DNA of 64,000 nucleotides, from positions 2,152,188 through 2,216,187 of the forward strand of contig CAJNOP010000013.1 of assembly GCA_905250075.1 (NCBI GenBank). The letters are read 5' to 3'. The notes under the pieces are model-generated. The model was not told where the DNA came from, made no database searches, and worked only from the letters and a program-made list of their open reading frames with translations. Source of the stretch: Rotaria sp. Silwood1. Taxonomy: Eukaryota > Rotifera > Eurotatoria > Philodinida > Philodinidae. Made by a program: the position numbers and the translations under genes. Positions 49,601 to 63,283 of this stretch are shown piece after piece (the first letter of the stretch is position 1; the number at the start of each line of letters is the position of its first letter).

Positions 49601-51951
49601 GTTTGTAATTAATTTCTGGCTTAGAAATTCGTGATAACGAATAGACTTGTTGTTGTTGATATTTATTTTTTATGTAGACCTTCATCATGAATTGTGACAT
49701 TATATTTTTGATGCAATAAGAACTATATATATGAACAGGAAGTTTTGGGTTAGAACGATTCGTTTGTAAAGTGATATTAGTCAGTATAATCCAAATCCAT
49801 TTTTCACTTCGAAGCGTTCGATATACTTGAGCAAAGCTATACTTATAATGATCCATTGGCTTTGTAATCTCGCACTAACTGATAAACTTTCATGTTGCAT
49901 TCTCAATGAGTCACATAATTGAAGAAAACTCTTCTTGAAACTAGTCACTCATAGTGTATTCATTATTGGACGGGTAGATAATGCATTAGCAACTGTTCCA
50001 AGAAGACTTTTTGAACAGATATTTGATCAAAGATATTTGTCTAGTATGTAAGCTGTTGTATTTGAGTAACATATAACCATTACTTGCAATTTATTGATAC
50101 ATTTGAATAAAGTTATTATTAGGTTTATTCATTTTTTCGAGGATTTATTTACTCATTAAAATGGCAGAAGCTTTGCTTCATAGTTAATGGCATACATAAA
50201 AGAACAGATTGTTGTTGATATGCATGTGCCATGAATTTGCGAATCAGATTACAAACTTTTGTTTTAATTCGAAGTGCTGAGTAAAAGTTGAATACGATAT
50301 TTGTTAAGAACATTCAGCTCCTAAACGATTGGCAATCACATAAAGTTTGTGATGGTTTACTTCCAAGTAAGTATGAAACTTGAACACAAACGTTGCTGTA
50401 ACTATGCAAACAATATGAGATCAATGATTAGGAGTTACGTTAAAAATTAATCATTGAGTTTACAACGAAAATGAATATATTTTAAACCTTAGACGGCAAC
50501 AGATAAAAAACCGTACAAATATTGCTCAATTGACTTTGAATATTACATGCTTTCATTTTATTTCTTCATATAATCCAGACGAGCTTCTTATTATCATTAA
50601 CTTTTGATGCTATATGAATGCAACCTAATCTCGAAGGACGTTTGTGTCATCTTTACTCTTAAAAAGTCTTTTCAGCATTTGATAATCGTATTGAACACAA
50701 ATTATAATTGAACTTGAATTGCGTTCATATAATGTTATATATTTACACGATAAAGCTTTAATCTAACACAACTAATTTACCTAAGATTATTAATTAATGG
50801 TGAAGGTTTTATTAGTAGCTAGTCTCCTGATTCTTCATTGTTGCGTTCAGTTTTTTCTCTGTATATTTTGCCACAATCAATATAATGCTCTTTGGCTTTT
50901 ACGCTTCTTTTTTTTTTGCACATTTAATCATCGTTTTTATTTGCTTGAATATTCTCAATAAATACTCTATATAAAAATACAACAAAAAATATACGAATTT
51001 ATCGAGGTGATTAATTTTCAAGCTATTAAAGAAGTAAAATGCTGCAAAATTTTGATCCTATTCGTCTTATCAATCTTATCGACAGTTGTGCTACTGCATC
51101 TCATACTTATGAAAAAAAGATTTGATGCTTTGTTTTATCTGATGATATATAAAACGGTGCGACAAAATTTATGCAAGTTTTTTTTCATTTTTCATATGTC
51201 ACACCTGAAAAAATAAGTAATTCTAAGTTTTCTCTCAGAAGATACTGCACTTAATTTAAATAGAATACTTTACGTAAATATTCAAGCCTTTCTTGCATGA
51301 AATCGATATCAAGTTCTTTCCAACCCACCTAGATCAACCTCAATGCATCAAATGTTGTTGGACAGATTGGATTGGTAACTTTCTAGCGCGTTTCTGTTCT
51401 TTACACTATTTTATTTTGAAATTGGCATATCGAATCACTGTATTTTGGTTGAATTTATAAAATCGGAACTAATTAGATCCGATCGATAGACACTGTTCAT
51501 ATCCAACGTAATCTAGGACTATATAGTGTCAGGAAATCATTGAAATCTGCCTCGCTAAATGACACATGATTTCACGGTGAGCCTCTTTCAAATACTAGCA
51601 GTGAAACATGTCGCACTCTACCACAATGGGGCAGTTCCACTCATGGCACTGTATCGCTCTAGGCAATGGGAGTCTGACTGGTATCATTTAAATGCGATCG
51701 TCGGATACAAATGGAACATCTTATAACTGATTGCGTATGTGAGTCAGTGACTCATCCTACTGATGACAGTCATTAATTGAATATTATATCCGTTCTAAAA
51801 GGTTTGGTAGAGCGAAATCGATCCTAATGGATGATAGGTAATATCTATATTAATACTCATGTGATTGCTAAATTTCGTTCTTCTTTTGTGAAACACGATC
51901 TCCAAGGAGTGTTGAAGTGTTTAGGGGTAGAAATTTGGACCCCCCTCCCCC
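49601..51951. other. Satellite tail and gene-poor region
   Basis: Degenerate satellite-like words (cattcgtttgtaaag.., ttcgaagcgttcgatatact) persist to about 49860 and fade after that. The rest is AT-rich without a recognised gene. A frame at 51007-51216 has a hydrophobic stretch but no ATG start, splice support or known motif. Confidence 0.45.
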
Positions 51952-52240
51952 CACAGATCGTGACAGATACTTCCGTGATCCATCACAGACCGTGACAGAT
52001 ACTCACGTGACCCATCACAGATCGTGACAGACAGGGCTCTGGACTCATCACAGATCGTGACAGGCAGGCTTTAGACCCGTCACAGACCGTAACAAACAGG
52101 CTTTGGATCCATCACAGACCGTGGCAGACAGATTCTAGACCCGTTATGGACCGTGACAGACACGACTCTGGACCCGTCACAGACCGTGACAGACAAGGCT
52201 TTGGACCTGTTACAGACCGTGACAGAAAAACTAGTTCTAA
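51952..52240. repeat. 32-33-bp minisatellite, nine copies
   Basis: Copies start at 51952, 51984, 52016, 52049, 52081, 52113, 52145, 52178 and 52211. The unit begins cacagaccgtgacagacagg and continues with a ctttggacccgt-like part. It is more GC-rich than its surroundings. The joint between units reads gtcacagaccgtgac, an inverted repeat (gtcac/gtgac). Confidence 0.88.
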
Positions 52241-52489
52241 AGCATCAGATAAATGATTAGCTGCAAATGTATCGCAAAGAAATGGAACAAAATGATTTCC
52301 ATTTAATTAGTAACAATAGATCCATCGTGTTTCACATTTTTAATCCCGCAAGGGATTGCGCTAACAGCTTTTTTTCATTCTAGCGATAAGTCACATATTA
52401 TTTTCTTTCCTTTTCATTGCCTTTTGATTTATTCACCACTATACTTTTTTACTTTTCCTCTCTTACTTACGACTAAACAATGAAGATGG

Positions 52490-53985
52490 ACTTCAAATAG
52501 GTCCTTCCACATAGTCTAGCAACAATCTTCAATCGATTTTTCAAAGAACTTCATCATATTAATCTTGTCTTGATTCAACAAACGCAATATTTTGTTGACA
52601 AACAGGATCACGTGTATTCGCCATGCCCATCTCATCATTCACAAGATTGCGGTTCTTCTACCCTTCTACTACAAGCAAATATATCACCAATCCCTCCACT
52701 TATGAATCATTACCAGCAACAACATTCAAAGGTACATCCATCGATGAATCAACAGCAAAATATTCTCATCTCTACACCCACCTCATGATGTCCTTCAAAT
52801 AGCAGCTTCAATAATAGTGGTGATACACATTAACATATGATGAAACGTCTTAGAAAAATCGAACAGTAATCTTACAACCAACTATTTCAAGAATACAGTA
52901 CTCAAGTGTTTTAGCAGCGTCATTATTTCTTCAACATTAATGTACTGAAACGAACAATCTCCATATATTTTTCGTCTTTTTTTATCATATTCGATTCCTC
53001 TATCGACTCTATCGACATCCTATCTAGTACACAAGTTCATATTATCCTTAAAAAATTTTAAGGATAAGCAGCTTCGTATTAAAAACTCTCGGTGTGTACA
53101 CAAGCAGGTGACCAAAAATTCTAGTTTGTGGTAGATGGTAAGAATGATTTATTACTCCATTCAATTGGCCCTGGCTTAATGGGGTTGATGATAAGAAGAC
53201 GGGCGTTATTAAGCCTTACTTGCTGCCTGGTTGTTTTACTTTGGTGGCTCGTCGTGCATCGATGGGTGTTAAAGAAGAAGATGCTTCCAAGGAAATTATG
53301 AAGACAATGCTGACACCTATTGGATTTCTACAATTTGATATCAACATCCTCAGCACACACCTTATGATTTTCGTGTTAGCATTTGAAATTTCGATCAATG
53401 TCAAACAGCACTAACACTAGGTTGACTAGAAATTGGTCAATATAATCTGTCTCTCATTAACTTTCTTGCCAGATATAGTTTTACTTATTGTAAGACCTGC
53501 TGGAAACTTAATCATATGAGTGACAAGTATCGATCATCGGTATATTGTCGAAACTGTTTAATACCATATATTGGAGGAGTTCAACATATCTATTAAACAG
53601 ATGCTTTTACTTGTGCCGAATGTGGCGATGATCATTTCGCTCTTGATTCGTTATGTCTGATAGTGAAACAATATAAAAAAGGAGTCAAATGCCGCTGTCG
53701 ATTAAGCATTAGCAATTGGTACAATTGAAAGAACGGTACATAAGGAAATAACTTATTCATGTCAACAACACGTGAGAGATCACAATTAAAAAAGAATGTT
53801 AATCCAAACTATTGAAGATTTTCAAAAATGAAAAGAAAAACTGCATCAGGATAAAAATAATTTGTCCATTCCATTCATCTATTTCTGCCAACCAACTAAA
53901 ACTAGCAACAACATCAATAACCCTATTGACGAAACAGAAGTTAATGAAGACCGTTCAATGAAATCTCTAGACCACAACACTTGAC
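52490..53985 (+). pseudogene. Relic of a retrotransposon ORF1/gag-like gene
   Basis: Plus-strand frames broken by several stops. They give a Gln/Pro-rich stretch (52570-52788), a stretch ending KEIMKTMLTPIGFLQFDI (about 53180-53410), and then a zinc-knuckle-like region near 53480-53720: YCKTCWKLNHM, YCRNCL, FTCAECGDDHFALDSLC, IVKQYKKGV. The repeated C-x2-C..H..C pattern before a KQYK motif resembles ORF1/gag proteins of non-LTR retrotransposons. No reverse transcriptase was found downstream, so it is truncated as well as broken. Confidence 0.55.
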
Positions 53986-55714
53986 TTCTCTTCCAGTTTT
54001 AATACTAATCTTCTTTCTTTTGTTTTTGTTTCATCTTTCCTTCTACTTTTCTTACAACATCACCATTAAAGATAGCTTTAGTTCAACTGATTATTCTAGT
54101 GCTTTTAGAAGAACATTGGGTAAGACAGTAGAATATGGAGTCTTGTCATCAATGATACCTACATTAAATTCGTTTTCTTGCAATTTTATAATGCCATTTA
54201 GCATGATACAAAGAAAAAGAAAAGCACTGTTTTTCTCTTCTTTTCTTCATAGTGGAACAACTGCGCGATGTTCAACAAGTACGAAGTGTCTACTAGAAAG
54301 AAAGAAAGAGAACAGGGGTGGGCTGCAAACACCTTAAAGTTTTATTTTCCCTAGCTTGTACTTGTAATAAAACAATCTATGTCAAGTATTCACTCAATCT
54401 TAATATGCAATTTCAACGAAGAGACAACTAAGAATAAAAGAAAAACGGTTTCAACATACTATGAAGAAGATTGACATATATATATTTCATTTGTTATCTG
54501 ATAACCAATGCGTAATTTTCGATCTGCATACAAAAAAGCTTGTTAATGCGGCGTCTTTGGAGCTTAAATGTGCAACCCACATATCTTTATCTAACCTCGC
54601 TATAATCATAGAAATATGCAAAATTGTAAAGTCTGTAATAGATTATATTATTCTTTTCCAACGATAATCGATTCTCAGCAAATGTTGCTTTTTTTTATTT
54701 CTACATTTAGAACAGAAATTTCGGTTTCTTCTTTTTTGACGGATGCCCCTTTTTCTCTACTGTTCTTGTTGCTATTTGCATGATACTTATTTTCTTTTTT
54801 TTTATTAAAATTTGCATAACTTCTTATTATTAGTCTTCTCATTACTATGATGAACAAATCAGCCTGTTGCACACATCCGTTAATCTACAGAAGATTCTAA
54901 CGATCTATTATGTATCTCAATGGACTCAATAGGATTTAAATCGATTATTCCCGAATGTTAGAGCTTAATCCGATCATGCTTTTGTGTTGGTCACATGACT
55001 GTTATGGGAAATCAAAACATTACTCTTGATATTGGTCACATCACCGTACTCTATCGGTGCAAAAATCAAAAACAGAATTTTTTTAGAATATTGATAAACG
55101 TATTTCAGCCATTCAAATTTGACGGAAGGTTTTGGAATGTTCTACAATCTTCGAAACCTTATTTTTAATACCACTTAGTACTTTTAACATTGGTTGCTAA
55201 GATCTGTAATAGGAGAGGGAGATAATGAGCGAACCGCAAATATCTCGATTTAAATTTCTACTCACTATAGTTTCTTCGAAAATTCATGTGAATTTCAAAA
55301 AAGACAAGAATATATCAATACAAAGTTTTGAATGCATTTTTCTTAACTAACCTAAGTGCAGATTAAAATGCCGATGATAGAAGTACGAGTGTGATATCTT
55401 CGTTGTAGTTATTCAGTTGACTTTCTCAAGGGATAATTATAGAAACTAGAACTTAAGACGATGAATTGATTTGAAAAGAAACAATAATATCTAAATTGAT
55501 TCGAATAATTAGTCAACAAAAATCTTTCCATTCGACGTTTTTCACCAAAGTCTTTTTACTAACCTACTGATCGATCCTTGACATCTTATCAATAATATAC
55601 AATTCTTAATTTCTAGATATATCGTAACTGTTGATTTATGAAGAAATTGTATTTAAAAAAAAGATATTAGATCTTTATAAAGCAATCAAACAAAAAAAAC
55701 GAAAATTAGAAGAA
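53986..55714. other. Region 3' of the teashirt-like gene
   Basis: AT-rich DNA without a supported gene. The frame at 53981-54337 starts at TTG, overlaps the retro-relic tail and has no recognised domain. The minus-strand 3' UTR of the teashirt-like gene is expected at the right end. Confidence 0.45.
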
Positions 55715-57184
55715 TTATGATAAAGTAGATCGAATCATTTTTTCAGCAAATAAACGATATTTTTCAAACTTTTTTTTCTTAGGTCCACTATCATGTACAG
55801 ATGTTGAAGATAAATCAATTGTATTTGTTGAATAAGTAAGCATTTTTTCTAATGAAGCTAATGGATTTGCATTTGATTCTGTTTGATTTAATAATAGTGA
55901 TTTTTCATCGGATAAATTTATTATATTTTGTTTACTATTTTCATCATCACAATTATTATTCAGGTCAATTGGTATATGTTGATTTAAACTATTTGATAAT
56001 GGCGTTTGTTTAATAACAAAATGTTGTAAAAGTGATAGAGCATCACCAGTTGTTATTTCATCTTTAGGAACAATACGATCAAGTAAATCCGATGTAACAC
56101 GTTCAACTTCTTTATCAATAGGTGATCGAGATTTACGTTGTTCAGATCTAAAAAAGAAAAGAGCAAACAAATAAATTAATAAAATTTATTCAAAAGGATT
56201 TGTTGTAAAATATTACTTGTTTTCAACAGTTGATCGTTTTTGCAATGTTTTACATTGATTAATAAAATAATCTCGATTTCTGTTTGTTTTTCCATTTCTA
56301 TGATGCATTTCTTTTATTAAATGTTCTTTATAAATATTTTCATTTTCGAAATACATTCCACATGTTGTACAATTAAAACGTATTTGATGTAAACGTTGCA
56401 AATGATCAACGAGATCAACTTCACGTGCAAAATGTTGAGAACAAACAAGACATGTTAAAGAACGTGAATGTGTATTAGAGATTTTTGTTGGTGAATGTTG
56501 TTGATGTTTAGAACTGGAATGTTGATATGAATTTGATGAGGTTAAAAGTTGTGTAAAATGATTTGTTTTCATCATATGTGCTGTTAAATCAGGTAAAGTC
56601 TCAAATGATAATGAACAACGAAGACATTTTAAAATTTGATTTGCTGGATTTGTATCACGTGACAACCAAATATCTTGTCCACGAACAAGTTTAGCAACTT
56701 CATCATGTGTTGATGATAATTGTGCACTATGATTAGTTATTTTAAGATGACTTACAAGATGAGCAGCATTAGAATATCTTTCACCACATGAACAAGCATA
56801 GGATTCATGTTTAATTGTTGTTGAATTATCTTTTATCAGACGAGACGAAGTTATTGTTTGTTGTTTATTAGACTTTGATGGAATCGATTCGACTTTTGCT
56901 ATTTGCTGTTGTTGTTGTTGACAATAAGAATTTAGATTTGCTAAGAATAGATCATAGAGTAAAGCAGATGAATTGAAAAATAAACCCGTTGGATTATAAA
57001 AAGGAATTGTTGATGGTAATATTGGATATTGTGACGAATGATGATGTGATTTAATAGATAAGTCAAGTGGATTTTCATTATTATGATTACGAGATTTTTT
57101 CTTTGTTGATAATTTATCATCTTCGATAACAACATGTTTTCGTTTAATACGTAAATCAACAGGTGTATTACTGTTGTCCGTCAT
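55715..57184 (-). CDS. tsh: Teashirt/tiptop-like zinc-finger transcription factor
   Basis: Teashirt proteins are developmental nuclear repressors. Two exons: 57184-56217 (donor gtaata) and 56147-55715 (acceptor tttttttag-like), 466 residues plus stop; the 69-nt intron joins ENK to SEQRKSRSP in frame. Two motifs match CtBP-binding PxDLS-type sequences: PVDLR at 8-12 and PLDLS at 39-43. Four fingers follow: C131-x-C133-x12-H146-x5-H152; C187-x2-C190-x12-H203-x5-H209 (ETLPDLTAHMMKTNH), the widely spaced teashirt type; C245/C248/H261/H266; and C272/C275 with a terminal H pair. There is a poly-Gln tract at about 89-94. The C terminus has NPLASLEKML and GPKKKKFEKYRLFAEKM, resembling the conserved tail of teashirt proteins. 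Finger 1 has only one residue between its cysteines, where two are usual. Teashirt versus tiptop cannot be settled here. Confidence 0.78.
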
Positions 57185-60100
57185 TCTATAATGGATAACA
57201 ACTGAACAATAAAAAAGAAAAAAGTAATGGTGTTCTTTCTCCGTTTCTTTTTTTTTTACAAATCATTTGTATGAATGAGTGATGGATGATTTAATGTCAG
57301 AGAGAAAGAAAGAACAAAAGAAATGCTTACCGCCCAATGCATATATATATATGTTATTTTTTGATTGATAGGAATAGACAAATCTATATATTATAAATAA
57401 TGTGATGTGAGAAAAAAAAATACATTGTAGTGACTATCAATCTTAAAGGCTTATGATAGATATGCATATATATCTAAGTAGACATTCGAAAATTCGAAAA
57501 AGGAACAAAGAAACAGAATGCTTAAAATCTTGTGCGTCACATTGATTATTTTCAACTGTCAATCACATGTCAATCATGAAAGTAGTAAAAATTATACATA
57601 AATATTTTTAAAGCAACCTAATCGCAAGCTGTTTTACGTGAACAATACATTGACTTTAATTTTTATAAAACTCGAACTGCAGATATATTTTGTAATTCAG
57701 AGTATATATCATTATTAGAAACTGCTGTCAAAGCGAACGAAGCAAGACCGATATATGATATGAAGATGAAGAAAAGGAGAAGAAAAAAATAGCGAGGTGA
57801 CTGTTTGATGGATTGATTCGATGATGAATGGTATGTAGTAGTTTTGTTTTTGACTGGCAGCTAGCAACATCATTAGTCTATGAAAGTAGTGAGATGCGAC
57901 AACGATTGTAGATACTGACAGGTTGGCTGCCTGTTTCGATCTAATTGTTGATGAAGATAAATGAGTTCGATTTGTCGCGCAAAAAACAACACATGCGCAG
58001 ACATGTCACTCATCTAAACGACAAGCAACAATAGAGGATGACAGCGATGATCATCATCTATCTTTCTGACCGTGAAAGAACACTATGCTTTAGATGTTTG
58101 CGACGAATGCTGATTTCCATTATTGATGCTTTAAAAAAGAAAATCAAAGACTAATAGTCAGATAGTCACCATGTGAATTTGAATGATATATAACATAAAT
58201 AAAAAAAGATTGATCGCTTGATGACATTATAGATCGATTGTCATGTTTTAAAAAAAATGAGACTACTCCTATGAAACATATCATCGCATCTTTTAGTTTG
58301 GATGACTACTCATTCTTTCATTACACATACGGACCATGTATATATAGACGACAAGAGTACTTCATCATCTATTGGACCCAACGATACGTTCCGTAGCTTC
58401 TCATCTGTATGAGTTGGATGTGAACGGGTAATTAGATGTGACTCGTACACATATACATGATGAATGAGATAGCGGCGCAAATTTTCGAATTACAAACGGC
58501 AATGCTTGATAATGATGAAAAAGATGATTAATCCGAACGAAAAAAATAAAAATAAAAAGAATATTAATGAAACTAAACGAGAAAAGACGAGAGTTTTCTG
58601 ATTTATGAACCATCGTTATAATGCAGAAGCAATAAATCATACATACAATGTTCGCAAACATTAAAGTGTCATCGTTCTACGAGTCAGTTGACGTCATCGA
58701 AGCAATAGCGTGAAGAATGCAAAAAAATGAGAAAAAAAAGAAAGGATCATAACAAGTTGAATTTTTGTATATGTCAGACAGAACAATAAATGTCAGATTG
58801 TGTAGGCCCATTCTCTTTTCTCTTATTATAAATGATCGGCTGTTTGGCGAACTTGAGCTTCGTTCGCCCGCCTGCTCTATACAAACCGAAGTATATGACA
58901 ACAGGACTTGATTGATGTTGACAGATCGTGCTGCGATTTCTCGTTTTCTCTCTCTTGCTCTTTTTTTCTGTATGTCTCGTCTTGCTCGCTTACTTGTCAA
59001 ATCAACGCAAGTTCTATTCAATCAAATCAGTCAAAGGGCGAGTCTTCCCTCTTCCTATCTCTCTCTCTCACTTTGTATTTCTTATGAATAAATGATGATA
59101 ATAAAATGAACATATTCACTAAAAGCAAACATGGCTTCTAACTGATCAATTAGTACAAATTATTTTACGAAGAAAGAAAAAAGGCCTTACACAAAAATGT
59201 ACACTTCTTCAATGTCTTTGATAAATGAGATATGAAACATCGAACATTACATAAAATAATCATTTGTTATATGTCATTGTAATGGTATGACAACAGGTAA
59301 AAGTTAAAAATCTAATCATCAATCATCGATGAAAAAAAATGTTAAGTATGCACGATATTGGTCACAAAAGAAGTAAAACCATGTTGCACAATAAGCATTG
59401 ATATTCTAAAGAGAACTCTGCTAAACACAATTTTTCAATTGTAAATTCAATTCAGTTTGTTTTCTGAGTAAATCCAAATGACATGTAACGTGTGAAGACT
59501 AGAGTCTTGCGAGCATCCTGATTGTCGATTCACATTTCTTTTCTAACTCTTGATTGATTACCGAACACAAAATGAATCTTTTCAGTTTTAGTGGATTTCA
59601 ACAAATTATTGATGTTGTTTTTTCTTTGATATACTATCTTTTAACATAACATTTCCATGAACTAATAATATATCTAAATAAATGATTCAACATATTCGAA
59701 AGTCAAAAGAAACATTGTCAGAATATTGATAAAAAAAGAGAATGTCTTTTTGCAGTGACAGCCAGAAATTTTTAAGTTATGGGTCTTTTTCCAATTAAAC
59801 TATTTTACGATGTTGGCAACAATATATAATTGAACATCGATTGAGCTACAATTTCTTAAAACTTATTGCCATTACAAAAACTGGCATTTATTGAAGAAAA
59901 ATTGGTTACTCAGAGCCCAGAGATGAGCTTAATCGGCTTTTTTTATATTGTTGCACGAATGTACTATTCAACTTTCAAATATTTGAATCGATTATGCCAA
60001 AAAACATGCATAAGCACAAATAGATCTATCGACGAATTTAAGTGGCATAACGAGTATTTTGACAACAAAAATTATTATTAAATTGTCATCATTAGGATCG

Positions 60101-61008
60101 TCGGCTTAATGAAAAACATAGTCATTTGATCTTTCTGGATCACTTGATTAGATCACAACAAACTTTTGAATTTATGGGCAATTGCCAAATGGTCCCACTA
60201 CTGGTTACTTTACCCTCTTTTTCGAAATATTTTATCTTATGAAGAAAAAAAAATGCACTAAAACTTTGAAACAATAAAATATTAGCTTTCAAGAAGAACA
60301 TACAAGATATGCAAAAGAATATTTAAAAATCAGTTGTTTATGACGTTGAAATATCGAAGGATATTGGTTTATTTTATTCTGGTAAATTATTTTTACATCA
60401 ACACAAAAAACAAAATTTTCTTTTGTTACTATCAAAGGTATTCTAAGCGGGAGACAAGGTGATCTCGACCCCACCATTTTGAAAAATTTGCGTTTTCTCG
60501 ACCAGTTCCAATCTTTCATTGTTGTTTTTCTCTCACCAGTTCTCAAATAAAATGCTCAACCTCATTCACATCTGGTCAACTTGCGCAAAAATCTTCAAAA
60601 TATTTGAAAACTTCGTTTGTTTAATAAAATTTTCCTAGACTGAAAAGATAGAGTATATAACCAGACATTTCCATGCGTCTGTTGGTAAAATAATTACCAT
60701 ATGGCAACTATGGTACTCATGACTGCGTAGCATAACAAACAAGGATACCTAAGGATAAGGATTATAATTAATCGAATAGTGGTCTCATGAGAGAAATAAG
60801 AAACCCATATAGACACTATATCTTACTGTATACGATTGTATGTCTCTGTATTGGATACGAAGAAACAAAGTTCGAAAGTGAGTCTGAACATATGATTAAC
60901 TAAAATTATATTGTTTGAATAATAAGATATTCATTGCTTTTGACAATAGAAATCGCGCTAATATAACTAATGGTAAATACTTTTATTAATTTTTATAAGC
61001 CAATACGT

Positions 61009-61034
61009 ATATATATATATATATATATATATAT
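61009..61034. repeat. (TA)n microsatellite
   Basis: About 13 uninterrupted TA dinucleotides. Confidence 0.9.
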
Positions 61035-61485
61035 CATTTCAAACATGAAGAAGACACAGAATACTGTGAATAATGAAAAACTGAAACGGTGTCAATTTTA
61101 AGTTTTTTATTTAAAATATTGATATATTGAGAAAAATCGCCAAAATCATTATACTAGTATTCATGACTATGAATCATTCATAGCATACGCCAAACTCGAT
61201 ATATATCAATATATGATCAAACGAAATTTGATTCACTGTACTCAATTATCATTTTAAAATTTAAAATAAAATTTTAAGGCAAGTATTAGCGAACAAAAAC
61301 AAATAAAGTTAAAAAAGTGTCAACGATCAAAGACTTTGATAAAATTTCTGTAGCAAAATGAATAATATTGCACATATAAACTGAAATTAATCAGACAAAT
61401 GTACCTTATTTGAGATCGGTTTTTCACTATAAACATAAAAATCAAGTTTTATACTGTGAAAAACTTCCTTATGTAAAACGAATGG

Positions 61486-61709
61486 TTTTTATATGTAAAG
61501 TCACCTCCTTTATTTATCTAGCACTTTACTTAATGCTCCTTTACATCTGGATGCACTCATATGCAAATGTCTACCTTGTCAATGGAGGCATAAGTTCGCT
61601 CATTCACCGTTGGGCGTTAATGGCAATGTTTGATTTTTTTTTGGGTCTTTCGCTGCTTAATTTTTCCGATGAATTTTTAAATAATTTTTATTATTTCAAG
61701 CAATGTTGA
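61486..61709 (+). CDS. Possible small membrane protein ORF, unrecognised
   Basis: From ATG at 61486 the frame encodes 74 residues: MVFICK, a hydrophobic stretch SFIYLALYLMLLYIW, a short loop, then RWALMAMFDFFLGLSLL and a stop. Two hydrophobic segments are likely. The second faintly resembles the W..(A/T)..DF..G.. pattern of small DUF1475-type membrane proteins, but I am not sure. The frame stays open upstream to 61410 without another ATG. There is no splice or neighbour support, so it may be a chance frame or a gene remnant. Confidence 0.25.
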
Positions 61710-62693
61710 AATGAAAAAGAAAGAAAACGATACTAGAGAACTTATTGATAAGAAAATAGACGGACACATTTCTAAAAACTAATTTGAGACGTAGGAAAAT
61801 CTTAAAAGCCAAATATCTACTTTTGTGTCATGTTGACGGCAGAAGTGGCTCAACCAATCGGCTTAGACTTCTATTCGTTACGCTAGACCCAAGTGAATCG
61901 AGTTCCGATAAACATTGCCTGTTATGATAATAATTCCTATCTTCTTTTAATAAAAGACCACTTGAAATGAAGTTTTTAATTTTTTGTATTAAGCAATTTG
62001 ATTTAAATTTTTCCATTAAACTCTGAATAATTCCACATGTTTATTTGAAAATTACAACCCTATATATTATGCTTTATTTCATGTAAATTATGTTTATGAA
62101 ACAGAAGTTATTTAAAAATCGAATGATGAGAAAAACACCTTGTACGCGTTATCAATATGAAAAAAAAAATAAATCATACCTATCTATGAAAAGAACATTC
62201 AGTATATATTCTTAATATAATTTTCATAATATACATCGTCACTGACGCACACATAGACACCAACAAATATTATAATTACTAAGTAGACGAATGTATATAA
62301 AAAAAAAAATAAAGAAGTCGAAGAAAGAAAAAAAAAGGAAAATTGTTTTTATAGTTTTGATTCAAGAGAGAAAAAAAGAAGAAGGAATTAATATAGATAG
62401 TTTAAAGAAAATAGAACGGCGGCGGATTACAGAATATCAAACTCAACTTATATTGAGGAGAAAAATAGAAGTGCAGAGCACTCAGAATCAGCACATATAT
62501 ATATATATAATATATGTATATAAAGGAATTAATTTTGAAAAAAAAAAAGAAAATAGAGCAAGAGAAAGATAAATATTGTATTGCACACAACATGAATATA
62601 AGACAAAAGAACGAGTAACATTATTAATAAATATAAGGACACACAACCATATTTAGAATATCTTACTGACCAGCAGCTTATAATAAAGAAGTA

Positions 62694-63242
62694 TTATTGT
62701 GAATAAAGTGAAACTCGACGTTCAAGTAATGTTTTTATATCAGAACGTTTTACAAATGGACTTATTGACACATCTGGATAAAAGACAAAATTCCAAATAA
62801 ATATTGGATCACGTGGATCAATATCACGACCTATAGATGAACAAAAAAAAGAATCTTATTATTAACTAAAATAAATACTTCAAAATTTTTACCATTAAAT
62901 GATATTGATGTTTGATTATTATTTGCATCAACATTTGATCCATATAAACTAAGAATTTTATCACCAATAAAAATATTTAATGATTGTCGTTTATCATTAA
63001 TATTCTTTTGATGATGATTATCATCATCACTATCATCATCATCCGAATACGATAATGGTAATGTTGCTGAAAGTATTGATGGTGATAAACAATTTGATCG
63101 TTCCGATGATGAACGACTTGATGGTCGATCTGATTGTGAATAATAATCACTTGTTGAACAAGTTAATGTAAATGATGATGCATCAGGATTTAAATTTGAT
63201 GATGAATATTTATTGGAATCAACTGTTAATAATGGTACATCA

Positions 63243-63283
<41 letters not shown>

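Larger units (their letters stand above)
57185..62693. other. Long intergenic region between the teashirt-like and RRM genes
   Basis: About 5.5 kb with no gene I can fully support. The first ~1.9 kb is the upstream region of the teashirt-like gene and includes a CT-rich tract near 58950-59070. A (TA)n run lies at about 61009-61034. A possible membrane ORF is at 61486-61709. An A/G-rich low-complexity stretch lies at about 62285-62345. Such a long upstream region would suit a developmental gene with distal regulation, but no specific site was identified. Confidence 0.45.

Noticed and set aside
53981..54337. 118-codon ORF
   Set aside because: Begins at TTG inside the retro-relic tail, low-complexity hydrophobic start, no known domain.
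58401..59021. Two minus-strand ORFs upstream of the teashirt-like gene
   Set aside because: Arg/Ser-rich and Phe-rich frames from simple-sequence DNA; no start or splice support.
62291..62593. Opposed ORFs in the A/G-rich stretch
   Set aside because: Low-complexity Lys/Glu versus Phe/Ser translations of the same simple sequence.
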